From the NCBI GenBank assembly GCA_947311845.1, contig CAMZMU010000063.1, positions 54,224,064-54,288,063 of the forward strand: a stretch of DNA of 64,000 nucleotides. The letters are read 5' to 3'. The notes under the pieces are model-generated. The model searched no databases, had not been told where the DNA came from, and saw only the letters and a list, made by a program, of their open reading frames with translations. This stretch comes from Poa pratensis. Lineage: Eukaryota > Streptophyta > Magnoliopsida > Poales > Poaceae. Position numbers and translations under genes: made by a program. Positions 1-12,975 of the stretch are shown piece by piece; positions within the stretch are counted from its first letter, which is position 1; the number at the start of each line of letters is the position of its first letter.

Positions 1-866
1 AGCAGCGCATGAACGCGCGCCGCGCGGAACTTGGTGCTGATGTTCAGATGGCAAACGTCAACTTCAGGGCGCGTGGTGCTGCCTTCCCCCCGCCTTCCTC
101 GGCTCCCTTCTTCAGCCAGCCGACGCCGCCGCCGCAGCAGCGTGGCGATGGTGGTGGTTCTTCCTGAGGTGGAGGAGGAGGCGGTTCGTCCTCTGGTGTT
201 GGTGGCGGTGGCAACCGTCCCACTTGCCAAATCTGCATCAAGGTCGGCCACATCGCCTTCTGCTGCTTCAAGCGGTATGATCCCGCCTACCTAGGTGCCG
301 GCAATGACGGGCGCTACAAGGACAGGCAGCTCGCTGCCTTCACCAACCGCTCCGCCAACGCCGCTGCCATCAACACTCGCGCCAACAACACCAACATCGT
401 CCCCTACGGCGCGACACCATCCTACCCGATCGACCCCGCCTGGTACGCTGATACGGCGGCTACCGATCACTTCACCAACGAACTCGCCAAGCTCTCCGTC
501 CACGAGCCCTACAACGGAAAGGATCAGGTGCAAACCGCGAACGGTTCAGGTATACGCATTAAACATATTGGTCATTCCAGTATTCCCTCATCATCAAAAC
601 CACTTCATCTTAAAAATATTCTTCATGTTCCCGACATCACACGAAATCTCCTCTCTGTTAAAAAATTTACACGTGATAATAACGCCTTGTTTGAATTTCA
701 TCCTTGGTATTTTCTTGTTAAGGATCGGGCTTCGAGAGACGTTCTTCTTAGAGGAGGTTGCCGTGGTGAGCTTTACCGTCTTGATGAGAAGTCCGTCAAG
801 CAAGCTTTCAGCGGTGTCAGAGTTTCCCGTGAGCAGTGGCACTCACGATTAGGGCATCCCGCCACC
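1..866 (+). pseudogene. copia A gag C-terminus and protease (broken)
   Basis: The frame reads through the end of gag with a Gly/Ser-rich linker, a CCHC zinc knuckle (cysteines at 225-227, 234-236 and 261-263) and then the copia protease motif WYADTAATDH near 440-475. It ends in the GAG-pre-integrase region around the LGHP motif (about 849-860). An in-frame TGA at 165-167 lies inside the Gly/Ser linker. A one-base shift in a C-run near 860-866 separates this part from the downstream integrase frame. It is a decayed polyprotein, and its N-terminus is outside the window. Confidence 0.85.
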
Positions 867-2030
867 CCCATTTCAACATGTTCTCCACCGTCATGAGCTT
901 CCCTCAGTGTCAGTCAATAAAGCTGTAGTGTGTGATGCCTGTCAGCAAGGCAAGAGTCATCAATTACCGTTTTCTTTGTCAACTCGTGTTACCACTTCTC
1001 CTTTAGAGATTATATATTCAGATGTTTGGGGCCCTGGCCCTATTTCTACCAGTGGACATGAGTATTATGTGAGTTTTGTCGATGCTTACAGTCGCTTTAC
1101 ATGGCTCTACTTGCTGAAACGCAAATCTGATGTCTTTCATGTCTTCGTTGAGTTTCAAAAACATGTTGAATGTCTCTTAAACAAGAAAATTATCCATGTC
1201 CAGTCGGATTGGGGGGGGGGGGGTGAATACCATCGCCTAAACATTTTTTTTACTGATCTTGGTATTTCACATCGAGTTTCTTGTCCTCATACACATCAAC
1301 AGAACGGCACTGCTGAACGTAAACATAGACACATTGCTGAAACTGGTTTAACTCTCCTTGCACATGCCTCGGGGCCATATCATTTTTGGGGTGATGTGTT
1401 TTCTACGGCATTCTTTCTCATTAATCGCTTGCCTAGCCGTGTCATTAATATGGAGACTCCTCTTGAGCGCCTTCTTGGAGAGACGCCTGACTATACTTTT
1501 CTCAAAGTCTTCGGTTGTGCATGTTGGCCGCACCTCCGCCCATATAATCATCGCAAGCTTGAGTTCCGTTCTAAGCAATGTGTCTTCCTTGGCTATAGTT
1601 CGATCCATAAAGGCTACAAGTGCCTTCATATTCCAACCAACCGAGTGTATATCTCTCGTGATGTTGTTTTTGATGAGACAGTTTTTCCCTTCGCTCACTT
1701 ATCACAAAACTCCACCATACCATCCACTTCCTCCACTCCTCCGACTCCTGACCAATTTGTTGATGCTGCATATACCCCGTCTCTTTTTCCTAACCATGGT
1801 GCAGGTGTTGGAAGAGGAGCTCGTCTCGAGCTACTAGATGACGAAGATCCTGACGACGTCGCACGTGATCACGTCGATCACGGCGCTCACGTCGATCACA
1901 TGCATGGCGATGGCCATGCACATGAGGCCGGCCCACCCTCGCCCGGCTCGGCTCCAGCTGGGCCGCCATCCGCCGGCCCGTCTATGCCCGGGCACTCCCC
2001 TGGTACAGTGACCTCCTCCACATTGCCCGC
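867..2030 (+). pseudogene. copia A integrase (interrupted at its C-terminal end)
   Basis: This begins with the zinc-binding CDACQQGK segment (about 934-955) and runs into the DDE integrase core. Asp of SDVWGP, Asp of QSDWGG beside a G-homopolymer at 1211-1221, and Glu of NGTAERKHR are visible. The core is followed by the plant copia post-core motif KVFGC and the FLGYS segment. The frame stays open to 2030, where the gypsy LTR starts. The Pro/Ser-rich linker before RT is cut by that insertion and resumes at 16588. Confidence 0.88.
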
Positions 2031-3566
2031 TGATACGTGCATTTTGCATCATCATTATTTACACTTATTTGCATCATATAGGATCATATTTGCCTCCATA
2101 CAACATTATTCTTGCATAATTAGATGATTACGGGACTTTCCTACAAAGTACCTTTCATTGGTATTTAATTTCTGGGAGGCAGAAAACCTCCTTTTTCATG
2201 TTTTTGCTGTTTCAGGACCTTCTGGACGTCAATAAATCGAAGGAAAAATACCTGATCACTTTTTCATCTGGAGAATCAACCTGGGCCAAAGAAGCACGCG
2301 AGAGGAGGCCCGAGGCGCCCAAGAGGTGGGCCCACGCGCCCAGTATGGGTGGGCGCGTGGACCATGCCCTTGGGGCCCTCGAGCGTCGTCTCGGCCTCTC
2401 CTTTTTACAGTCGCCTCCGTCTCGACAGAAAACCTACGCCATAATTTTCCCACGATTTACAGAGGCGGCAGCGGAGGCGATAGTCCTCTCTTACTCCGGG
2501 AGAGGGCAGATACTGCTGCGCCGGAGCCTCCGGTGAGGGGGAAATCGACACCACCATCATCTCCTCTCCTTATAGGCGTAGGGGGAGGCATCTACATCAA
2601 CATCTCCACCAACATCAGCACCATCTCCATCACCATCTCCAAGATCCACTCCGTTCCCCTCATAGTTTGTGATTGATTGAACCCCGGATATTGTTTTAAG
2701 GGCTATTTGTATGTTTGTGATTGGCTACTTGTCGTTATTTGGTGGAGAGATTATATTTTCAGATTGTGTTGTACCACATATGCCACTAATCCATATCATG
2801 TTTGTCACTTGTGAGTAGTTCCCCATGTTCCTGAGGGCATAGGATGAATTGGCTATGATTTCTATATAATTTGCCATGTGTATGTGGTCAAGTTTTTATC
2901 TTTTATATTGTTCTATGATGGTTTTATGCGAACGTCAACTGCATATTACTTCACCTATATGGGCTCATAGGAGAATACTTCAATGCAATGATGGGGGTTG
3001 GAGTTACGGAATTGACAGTAACCGTTCTCCATCACTTTGATTTGCATTGGAGGGATTATATGTCGGGGACCAATGATCTTAATGCTATGGTGGGATATTT
3101 ATATCTTAATGCGTAATAGATGCTCATGGAAATGGCTCTAGTGACCATCATAAGTGGTGTGTTTTGCTCATAGAAATATGGCAGCACCTAATTTAGGCTC
3201 CACCCTAAAAGAATGAAACTTGACAACATGCACACTATTTTTATAACGAAATCTACATGCCATGCATATCCATGCCGCCCTCAGGAGGAACGCTTGTTTT
3301 ACATAAGTTCACACACAAAACTCTTGATCTTGTCCTCTTACTGAGTAGAGGATTGGGCTTTTCTCTCATTGAGAGCATTTACTTATTGCAATTTAATTTC
3401 AGCAACTTTATTTCCTTGCAAACTATAAACCAAAAACCCAAATTACTGCATTTACACTTGTTTCTTTTGTCAAATTTGCTAATCAATACCCTCATCTCCT
3501 CGTGGGTTCAACAAACTTTCTTATTGAAAAGTACTACAATCGATCTCCTGCACTTGGGAGCCATCA
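2031..3566 (+). repeat. 5' LTR of the Athila-like element
   Basis: This is a 1536-bp repeat with TG...CA termini, and it matches 15213-16582 over nearly its whole length. It contains a segment at about 2709-2869 that the 3' LTR lacks. Scattered substitutions relative to the 3' LTR indicate an insertion that is not very recent. Confidence 0.93.
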
Positions 3567-3577
3567 AGACTCTTTTC

Positions 3578-3595
3578 TGGCGCCGTTGCCGGGGA
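3578..3595 (+). other. primer-binding site of the Athila-like element
   Basis: TGGCGCCGTTGCCGGGGA lies 12 bases after the 5' LTR end. This motif is typical of Athila-type plant gypsy elements, where a tRNA 3' end primes minus-strand synthesis. The identity of the primer tRNA is not shown by the sequence. Confidence 0.8.
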
Positions 3596-3669
3596 GCGTT
3601 GCGCTATTGGTAAGCTGTTTGGTAAGGAAACTCCAAATCTGTTTTTATTTTCTTATTACTATTTTCATC

Positions 3670-5286
3670 ATGCATATCTGTGACTATCAAGATTTGCAAC
3701 TCACCTTATTGGATTATGTTCATGATAAACATTTGAAAAAGGTTGAGAAGCCCGCTGAACCGATTGTTGCATATGAAATTCCTTTTGGCATTGTTAACAG
3801 GGCCAGGAAGTTAAAATTTACAGGTGACAAAAGTCAAACTGCTACTGGACATCTAAATGAAATTGAGGATCTATGTTCTTTATTTAAGCTCACGGGTATT
3901 CATGAAAATGATGTTAGAAGGAAGCTTTTATTTATATCTCTCAAGGATGATGCTCGTGAATGGTGTAGATCACTTGAATAAGATGTCAAAACTAAATGGG
4001 AAAGTTTGAGGAAAGCTTTTTATCTTAAATATTATACTCCAAGAGAAGCTTATGAAGACCGCTGCAATCTTTATAATTTTTGGCCTCATAATGGAGAGAG
4101 TATCGCTCAAGCTTGGGGGATATTGAAGTCTCTCGTTCGTAAAAATCCTTGTCATGGTATTCCTGAAAGTCTTATTTTGATAAACTTCTATGCAAGATTG
4201 CCTCCACCACTTGTCACCTTTCTGGATAATTCCTCTGGAGGGAGTTTCACTGCTAAATCTCCACAAGACGCATCTGAATTATTGGCACGTATATCTCGAA
4301 ATGCTGAATCATGGGAACATGATAAAGGTAACACTCCATGTTTGGAGTATGAATACTCATGTGTGGAAAATTTCTCTACTTATATACTATTAATGAGCCT
4401 TATGAAGAAATTTGGAATTGATATTCATGTGCTTGTTGAAATTGCATAAGCTTTTGCTGGCTTTCTTAATATTCCAAAGGGATATTTTCATATTATTAAT
4501 AAACCTATTGCAAAGCCTGCTTGTGTTCCTAAAATTCTTGAGCAGGTTCATCAAGTTTCATCTCCAAGAATTGAGGAAATCTTTGATGCTCCTCCATATC
4601 CAAGCAATGTTAAAGTAAATTTGCTTACCACTGTTGTTAATAAGAGTTCAAACAAATGCCATGAACCATATGAGCAAATTCAAGTTCAACATCAAATTTC
4701 GGCCATTAAAGAACTAAATGAAGAATTGCCATGTGATGTCTATTTATGCGAAGATTCTACAAGGGTAATTAAAGGTAACACCGCTAGAGTTGGGAAGCCT
4801 ATTATATCATGCACTATTGGGACTTCATGTTATCATGGACTTTGTGATATTGGGGCAAGCATAAGTGTGATTCCATATTCTTTCTACCTTGAAATTAAGT
4901 CCGATATTGATCCTATCAACATGGAAGAAACAAGTATATCAATCCAACTTGCAAATAAAGAATATATTTGTCCTCTTGGTATTATTAGAGATGTTGAAGT
5001 ATTAGTCGGTAAGATTAAATACCCTGCTGATTTCATTGTTCTTGGTTGCTCCCAAGATGCATTTTGTCCTATTATTTTTGGTAGACCTTTCTTACATACT
5101 GTTGGTGCTGAAATTAATTTGAAGAAAGAGAAAGTGTTTATTAAATTTGCTGGTGAAAGAATTGCATTCAACTTTTCAAAATTTACTGATAAACATTTAG
5201 AAAGAAAAAAGTTTGAACCTGAAATAGTGGAGACTCTTGCTTCAGTAGCTGTTGCTTCATCGGAAGCGATGGAACGATATGACTAA
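3670..5286 (+). pseudogene. Athila-like gag-protease (two in-frame stops)
   Basis: A single frame runs from an ATG at 3670 to 5286, interrupted by TAA at 3979-3981 and TAA at 4447-4449. The first half resembles the gypsy gag capsid domain, with the segments KLKFTGDKS, DDAREWCRSL and KYYTPREAYEDR. The C-terminal half carries a retroviral-type aspartic protease. Its active-site segment reads CDIGASISVIPYS around codons at 4850-4885, with Ile where Thr or Leu is usual. Neither stop lies in the protease. The protease frame ends about 40 bases before the RT frame opens, so protease and pol are now in different frames. Confidence 0.85.
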
Positions 5287-5324
5287 ATCAAGAGGAGCCA
5301 TTTTAGGATGATGAAGAGAAAGAA

Positions 5325-7041
5325 ATGCTTGAACAAATATTATCTCAGCAGCCACCACAATTGCAATTACATATTCCTCCTGATAATCTAGGAGAGCTAC
5401 CACCACAAAAAGCGGATCCTAGTTTTGAGCTTAAACCATTGCCTGCAAATCTAAAATATGCATTCCTTGATGACAAAAAGATATATCCTGTTATTATTAG
5501 TGCTAACCTTTCAGGTGAAGAAGAATCTAAATTACTTGAAGTACTGAGAGCTCATAGGCCAGCAATTGGCTATTCACTTGATGACTTGAAAGGTATAAGT
5601 CCCGCTTTATGTATGCATAAAATTAATTTGGAAGAAGATGCAAAACCCGTTGTTGACTATCAACGCCGTCTTCATCCAAAAATGAAAGAAGTGATAAGAA
5701 AAGAGGTAATCAAACTCATTGAAGCAGGTATTATTTATCCCATAGCTGATAGTAAATGGGTTAGTCATATTCATTGTGTGCCTAAAAAGGGTGGAATGAT
5801 TGTTGTTCCTAATGCTGAAAATGAACTTGTTGCTCAACGTACTATTGTTGGGTATAGAATGTGCATTGATTACAGGAAACTTAATAAAGCAACTCGTAAG
5901 GATCATTATCCATTGCCATTTATCGATCAAATGCTTGAAAGATTATCCAAACACTCTCACTTTTGTTACTTAGATGGCTGTTCAGGTTTTTCACAGATTC
6001 CGGTGCACAAGGATGATCAAGAGAAGACCACCTTCACTTGTCCCTTCGGCACTTATTCTTATAGGAGAATGCCATTCGGTTTGTGCAATGCTCCTGGTAC
6101 TTTTCGAAGATGCATGAATGTTATATTTGCTGATTATATTGAGAAAATTATGGAAGTATTCATGGATGATTTTTCCGTATATGGTACCTCATTTGAAAAC
6201 TTCTTGTTCAACCTTAACAAAGTTTTGCAGCGTTGTGAGGACCAACACATAGTTCTAAATTGGGAGAAGTGCCATTTCATGGTGACGGAAGGTGTCGTAC
6301 TTGGACACCGTGTTTCAGGAAGAGGCATTGAAGTGGACCGCGCCAAGATAGAAGCAATTGAGAAGCTACCATATCCCAAGGATGTTAAAGGTATTAGAAG
6401 TTTTCTTGGTCACGCTGGTTTTTATAGAAGATTTATTAAGAACTTTTCAAAAATATCTCAACCTTTAACCAATCTTTTGCAAAAGGATGTTCCATTTTCT
6501 TTTGGTGATGATTGTGTTGAATCTTTTAATGTTTTAAAAATGCTTTAATAACTGCTCCTATAATTCAACCTCCTGATTGGAATTTACCATTTGAAACTAT
6601 GTGTGATGCTAGTGATTATGCTGTAGGCGCTGTTTGGGTCAACGAGTTAATAAGAAACTGAATGTTATACATTATTCTAGTAAAACTCTTGATAGTGCTC
6701 AAAGGAATTATGCTACAGCTGAAAAATGATTCTTAGCGGTGATTTTCGTTTGTGAAAAGTTTAGACCTTACATTATAGACTCTAAGGTAATAGTGCACAC
6801 CGATCATTCAGCTATTAAATACCTTATGAGTAAGAAAGATGCTAAGCCTAGACTAATTAGATGGGTTCTTTTGCTACAAGAATTTGATTTAAATATTGTT
6901 GAAAGGAAGGGTGAAGATAATCCGGTAGCTGATCATTTGTCTAGAATGGAAAATATTCCGGATGATCCCATTCCTATTAATGATAGCTTTGCAAATAAAC
7001 AATTAGCAAACATTAATATTAGCTTCGCCTTGGTTTGCTGA
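5325..7041 (+). pseudogene. Athila-like reverse transcriptase and RNase H (frameshifted)
   Basis: RT is open from 5325 to 6548. Visible motifs are the KLNKATRKDHYPLP segment, YLDGCSGF, RMPFGLCNAP and the catalytic FMDDFSVYG (a YVDD variant) near 6158-6184. The frame breaks near 6540 before the RNase H region. RNase H continues as decayed segments to 7041, including [21 protein letters not shown] and NPVADHLSR. Stops and shifts around 6550-6740 mean no continuous pol product is possible. Confidence 0.87.
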
Positions 7042-7185
7042 TTATGCTAATTTCATCGTTGGCAAAGTTATGCCACCACATTTTACATCCCATCAAATAA
7101 AGAAATTCTTTTACGATTTAGACATTATTTTTGGGATGATCCATATCTTTATAAGAAAGACGTAGATGTTATTATTAGGCGTTGT

Positions 7186-8392
7186 GTGCCAGAATTTGAA
7201 CAACATGCAATCATAAAAGACTGCCATGATAGTCCTTATGGAGGACATCACGCCGGAGACCGCACTGCTGCAAAGGTATTACAATCTGGTTTTTATTGGC
7301 CGACACTTTTTAAGGATTGTGCTAATTATGTGAAAGAATGTGATAAATGTCAACGAGTAGGGAATAGTGGTAAGAGAAATGAAATGCCTACGAATTATTC
7401 ATACCTCTTGAACCATTTGATATATGGGGATTTGACTTTATGGGACCATTCCCAAACCATCAACACCTACAAAGTATACTCACATTTTGGTTGCAGTCGA
7501 TTATGTTACAAAATGGGTTGAAGCCATTCCAACAACAAGTGCAGATCATGCCACGGCAATGAAGATGCTTAAGGACATCATCTTTCCCAGGTTTGGTGTA
7601 CCTAGGTTTTTAATTACTGATGGTGGTTCTCATTTTATTCATGGATCATTTAGAAAGACATTGGCTAAATATGGTTTTACTCATAGAATTGCACCTCCAT
7701 ATCATCCTCAATCTAGTGGGCAAGTTGAGTTAAGTAATAGGGAAATCAAACTCATACTAGAAAAGACAATTAATAAGGCTAGGTCTGATTGACCATCTAA
7801 AATCAATGACGCATTATGGGCATATAGAACTGCTTTTAAAAATCCTATGGGTATGTCTCCTTATAAAATGGTTTATGGAAAAGCATGTCATCTTCCAGTA
7901 GAGTTAGAACACAAAGCTAGGTGGGCAATTAAGCAACTTAACTTTGATTTTAAAACTGCTGGAGAGAAAATAATTCTTGACCTAAGCATGCTAGATGAAT
8001 TTAGGAATGAAGCTTATGAGAGCGCAAAACTATTTAAAGAGAAAGTTAAAATGTGGCATGATAGGAAGCTTAAGAAAAAGGAATTCGAAGTAGGAGATCA
8101 AGTTCTATTGTACAATTCTCGCTTCAAGTTTTCTGCAGGGAAATTAGCTTCAAAATGGTCGGGTCCATTAGTGGTGCAGGAGGTGTATCGCTCCGGAGCC
8201 ATCCGTCTCTTCGGAGATTATAGAGGTAAACCTCATGTCGTTAATGGACAACGCCTTAAACATTATATTGCAGGCCAAACATTAGCCGGGAGAGTGGAAG
8301 TGATGAATCTTCAAAGTTCGGAGGCCATGCTCGCAAAAATTCACAACCTGCGAGAACCCAAAAAGCAACAAAAGGTAGTTTCGGGGGCGTAA
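7186..8392 (+). pseudogene. Athila-like integrase (frameshift and stop)
   Basis: The HHCC zinc-binding region spans GGHHAGDRTAAKVL to CDKCQRVG (about 7240-7360). A frameshift follows near 7400-7480, after which the core resumes with VDYVTKWVEAIP, TDGGSHF and SSGQVELSNRE, giving the D-D-E pattern. A TGA at 7790-7792 replaces a codon in the post-core helix. The last open segment (7847-8392) holds the [16 protein letters not shown] motif and the C-terminal domain ([14 protein letters not shown]). The copy is non-functional. Confidence 0.88.
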
Positions 8393-8789
8393 CGATCTCG
8401 GAATCGCTCCATATTTTAGGTATGTTATTATTTTGGTATAAGAATAATTGTCGCGCAAGATTTGGACAAAACGGAGTCTCGAGGAGGCGAAGAGGTAGGC
8501 CCGCGTGCCAACCCTGCCTGGGCGCGTGGACCCCCCTCTTCCCCCTTCCCAAGTCCGTTTCGCCTCCGTTTCGACTCCAACTCTTCGTCTTGACCTAAAA
8601 ATCGTCAATATATACCCCTCTCTGCCGATCTAACCTCGCACCGAAGCTTTTTCGAGCGAACCTTGTTTTCTTGCCTTTGTACTACAGATTTGCTCTAGAG
8701 GGGGTGATGTCTTCGAATTGGAGCCTCTCCGATAGGACCCCTCCTTCTGCACCACGCTCAACACATCGTGGAGGAGTTCTACTCCGGGA

Positions 8790-9212
8790 AGCCAAGGTCC
8801 TGTTGGAGGGAGTTCAAGGGGCAATGGCTCATGGAGGAGACCACTCGAGGATGCGGCTGCAAGGCTGAGGGAGATCGATGAGCCTCGCTTCAAGGACTTG
8901 ACCAGCCCACATCTTCAAGAGCGCATCGACACGCTGCACCAAAGAATCACTCTTGAAGAGAGACTTTCTTCCGGCTTTCGTCGTCATATTGCATTGTTGC
9001 AGGAATACGAGGAGGCAATAAACACCAAGTTCATCAGAAACATTCAGGTTACCTCTGAAGTTTGTATTGAGACCATAGAGAAGCTGGAGGATAAGCTCGA
9101 GGAATACAAGGCCAAGTGGGAAGAGCAGGTCGACATCAACAAAAAGTTGCATGATGCCCTGTTAAAAATCCAGGCCGCCACCAACGAAGAAGTCCAGAAG
9201 GCTACTCTCTAG
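8790..9212 (+). pseudogene. coiled-coil reading frame 3' of Athila-like pol
   Basis: A helical, charged frame ends at 9212. It has long E/K/Q/L-rich stretches such as TIEKLEDKLEEYKAKWEEQV, predicted by eye to form a coiled coil. The open part starts near 8898 without a clear ATG. The same frame can be followed upstream to about 8842, and a shift there may connect it to the segment from 8709. Athila-type elements often carry an extra open frame here, sometimes called env-like. No membrane segment or signal peptide is seen, so no function is assigned. Confidence 0.45.
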
Positions 9213-10073
9213 TAGATCTATAGCAACGTTCAAGCTTGGGAAGTTTCACCATACTTTATGCTTTTAGTTATCATATTTTCATCTAGTTCGTGATCTTTAG
9301 ATTTTTTTTTTGCATCAATTAGGTATCAATCGATCCATAGTTTGAAGAGCTTTTAGGGCATTATCATGTATCCTTGGTTGAGTGGTTTGGAATAAAATAT
9401 AGGGTTATTTATCCTTTTGCCACTAGAGACCTCCGCATGCTCAGTTTTGCCCCTAGCTCGGAATGGTGCTCAGTTTTGCCCCTAGTCTGGGCGCACCAAC
9501 TAGTTCCGTGAGTAGAGGCCGTTTTCGAACGGTCAAGCACGTTGACCCGGCCCTTACAGGTGGGACCGCCCTTACAGGTGGGACCAGGCGAGACCAAGAG
9601 AGACCCGTTGCATGCAGATTGGTGGGACCAGGCGAGACCACTAGTTTGCTGGATTTGCTCGATCTAGTTTGCTGGATTTGGTCGATTTAGGATTGCTAGC
9701 ACAATTTTGAGATTATTTTTGATTTAGTTTGCTGTTTGCTATTTTTGATTTAATTTTTGATTTGATTTGAGATTATTCTCCCTAGCTTTTTTGATTTGAT
9801 TTGAGATTATTCTCCCTAGCTTTTTTGATTTGATTTGATTTGAGATTTTTTTGATATTACTTTTGAGCTCTTCTCATTTCACTCAAGTCACATGTATATT
9901 AATAAAACACAATAGAATTAAACATAACACAGGACATATAATAGTTCGATAAACACATATATTAATAGTACGATAATTAAACATTACATATAATTAAAAA
10001 AAACTAGTAGGGGAACCCTAGCCCCAGGGAACCCTAGCCTGCCGGGGCTGCCGGCCAACCTCGCCGCCGGCGC

Positions 10074-10571
10074 TTAGGGAGACGGCGGTGCCCTGGCCGC
10101 CGAAGCCTCCCGCTTCGCCTTCCACTCCGCCGCCCTGGCCGCCATCTCGGCCATCTGCGCCGCCCTGGCCGCCTCCCGGTTCGCCTCCCGGGTCCGTTCT
10201 TCCACCCGCTCCCACATGTCCTTCACGCGGCGCCGAAGCAGCTTCTACTGCCGCCTCTCCTCCCGCTCCTTGTCCTGCTTCAACTGCCGCTCATCCTCCT
10301 CGTCCTCAATGCAGTCCAGCTCGGCCCGCTCCGCGTCGGTGAGCTTGGCCCGCTCCGCCTCCCGCTTCTCGATCCTCCTTTTGTCGGCGGGGGTGGGGTT
10401 CCAGACCCAGTTTGCGATCTGGTCCCTGGGGGCGTCGGAGTCGGAGTCGGAGTCTCCGCCGCGCGCGCGGCGCCTCCTTCTCGGCTTCACCGCCTCCTTC
10501 TCGTACCGGTGGCGGCGACTCGGGTGGTTGTCCTCGTCGCTGACGGAGGAGTCAGAGGAGTAGGAAGACAT
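10074..10571 (-). pseudogene. Ser/Asp- and Arg-rich coiled-coil gene carried by the MULE
   Basis: From ATG at 10571 the frame gives 108 residues. These are a Ser/Asp-rich start (MSSYSSDSSVSDEDN), an Arg-rich block, a SDSDSD run, the segment DQIANWVWNPTPADKR, and then a long charged helix rich in E, R, K and A. It stops at TAG 10242-10244. The same frame then continues as an Ala/Arg/Glu-rich helix to TAA at 10074-10076, so one nonsense change probably split a longer protein of about 165 residues. I do not recognise a named family. It may be a captured host gene fragment or a second MULE gene. Confidence 0.55.
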
Positions 10572-11104
10572 TTCTCTTGGAGGAGTCGTAGGAGGGTTTT
10601 TTGAGGAAGAAGATGAAGCTTGGAGAAGATGAACAGAGCAAATGATGCTTATTATTTATTAACCGGGGAGGCCGCGTGAATTAAATGGGGTAGATGGAGG
10701 GTAAAAGCCGGCGTAATGGGAACAGGTTACGAGCCGTAGGCATACGCGTGCGCTCAGCAGCGATCAGTAGCTACGAAGCGACGTGCCACTGCATGCACGC
10801 TATTGCACGGCGGTCAGCGCGGCATGCAAGGATAGTCGCTGACATGCGGGTCCACTGATGCGATGCGACGTGCCACGGCAGGGCGTTCTGCCCTCGTCTG
10901 CATCGACCAGCTGTGCAAAAAGTACAGCCAATCAGAGCGCAGAGTGACCTCTCTCGCGGATCGCGCAATGATCGGACGGGTGCAGTTCAGCGCTGGTGTT
11001 AGATCGACGGTCAATGTTTGGCGAGGTTTTGGTTTGGGATTGCAAGCAGTCAACGTGGTTTTGAAAAGTTTGACTTGCTCTCAAAGCTGCATAAAACCTT
11101 CAAT

Positions 11105-12680
11105 AGTTTCATAAACCTCACAAAAGCTTCATTTTGGAGTGACTAAGAAGGATCCAGGCTTAGGTTTTCATTTTTATGTTTTAAACTTGTTTAAATCTTT
11201 AGTTTGACCAAAACTCAAATGAGCATAACAAATTCAAAAAAAATTCAAAAAATGGAAAACCTGCTCACATAGACTTCTTATGTCATATACTAACGATTAC
11301 AGTTGACAATCAAGGTCTAGGTAAATTGAAACCAAGAATGCATGCATCTAAAGTGATTTCTTGAACTTTGTCCTTAGAAGTCAAGGTTGGAGACAAGTGG
11401 TTTAGGGTTGGAACATGAAAAGTTTGAAAAACCTCACAAAGGCTTCATTTTGGAGTGACTAAGAAGGATCCAGGCTTAGTTTTTCATTTTCATGTTTTAA
11501 ACTTGTTTAAATCTTGGTCAAAGTTGGGTTTGACCAATATTCAAATGAGCATAACAAATTCAAAAAAAATCAGAAAAATGGAAAACCTGCGCACATACTC
11601 CTCATATGTCATATACTAACGATTACAGTTGATAAACAAGGTCTGCATACAATGTAACCATAAAGGCATGTATGTCATGTCATTTCTGTCAAATTTCGTC
11701 GTATGAACTCAAGGTTGGAGACAAGTGGTTCAAGGTATGGAACATGAAAAGTTTGAAAAACCTCACAAAGGCTTCATTTTGGAGTGACTAAGAAGGATCC
11801 AGGCTTAGTTTTTCATTTTCATGTTTTAAACTTGTTTAAATCTTGGTCAAAGTTGGGTTTGACCAATATTCAAATGAGCATAACAAATTCAAAAAAAATC
11901 AGAAAAATGGAAAACCTGCGCACATACTCCTCATATGTCATATACTAACGATTACAGTTGATAAACAAGGTCTGCATACAATGTAACCATAAAGGCATGT
12001 ATGTCATGTCATTTCTGTCAAATTTCGTCGTATGAACTCAAGGTTAGAGACAAGTGGTTCAAGGTATGGAACATGAAAAGTTTGAAAAACCTCACAAGGC
12101 TTCATTTTGGAGTGACTAAGAAGGATCCAGGCTTAGTTTTTCATTTTCATGTTTTAAACTTGTTTAAATCTTGGTCAAAGTTGGGTTTGACCAATATTCA
12201 AATGAGCATAACAAATTCAAAAAAAATCAGAAAAATGGAAAACCTGCGCACATACTCCTCATATGTCATATACTAACGATTACAGTTGATAAACAAGGTT
12301 GCATACAATGTAACCATAAAGGCATGTATGTCATGTCATTTCTGTCAAATTTCGTCGTATGAACTCAAGGTTGGAGACAAGTGGTTCAAGGTATGGAACA
12401 TGAAAAGTTTGAAAACCTCACAAGGCTTCATTTTGGAGTGACTAAGAAGGATCCAGGCTTAGTTTTTCATTTTCATGTTTTAAACTTGTTTAAATCTTGG
12501 TCAAAGTTGGGTTTGACCAATATTCAAATGAGCATAACAAATTCAAAAAAAATCAGAAAATGGAAAACCTGCGCACATACTCCTCATATGTCATATACTA
12601 ACGATTACAGTTGATAAACAAGGTCTGCATACAATGTAACCATAAAGGCATGTATGTCATGTCATTTCTGTCAAATTTCG
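11105..12680 (+). repeat. 329-bp tandem repeat array inside the MULE
   Basis: The landmark CATGAAAAGTTTGAAAA occurs at 11414, 11743, 12072 and 12399, giving spacings of 329, 329 and 327 bp. A diverged partial unit lies upstream from about 11105. Central units are nearly identical, while the first is more divergent. Short open frames repeated with the units are by-products of the repetition. Confidence 0.9.
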
Positions 12681-12780
12681 CTTAGAAATGAGGTCGTTTA
12701 CCCTACCTTTGGAGCTCCTTTTTAGCTCATTTTGCAAACTATGGTCCAACATCATTCAAACTATTATTACAATAAGAACA

Positions 12781-12925
12781 AGTGCCAAATTGTTACAATA
12801 ACAACCAGTGCCAAATTATTACATCAACAAGTGCCAAATTGTTACAACAACAAATGCCAAATTATTACATCAACAAGTGCCAAATTGTTACAACAACAAA
12901 TGCCAAATTGTTACAACAACAAATG
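12781..12925 (+). repeat. about 23-bp tandem repeats
   Basis: About six units of the form TGCCAAATTGTTACAACAACA run from 12781 to 12925, with A/T variation between alternate units. They lie immediately downstream (on the minus strand) of the transposase stop codon. Confidence 0.85.
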
Positions 12926-12975
12926 CTCAACTGCACGCTTAGGCCAGCCAGCCTTTCTTCTCATCAAAGGCTGAT

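Noticed and set aside
12001..12614. Repeated open frames of 77-91 codons sharing the same peptide
   Set aside because: They are produced by the 329-bp tandem repeat and shift between units. There is no independent evidence of coding.
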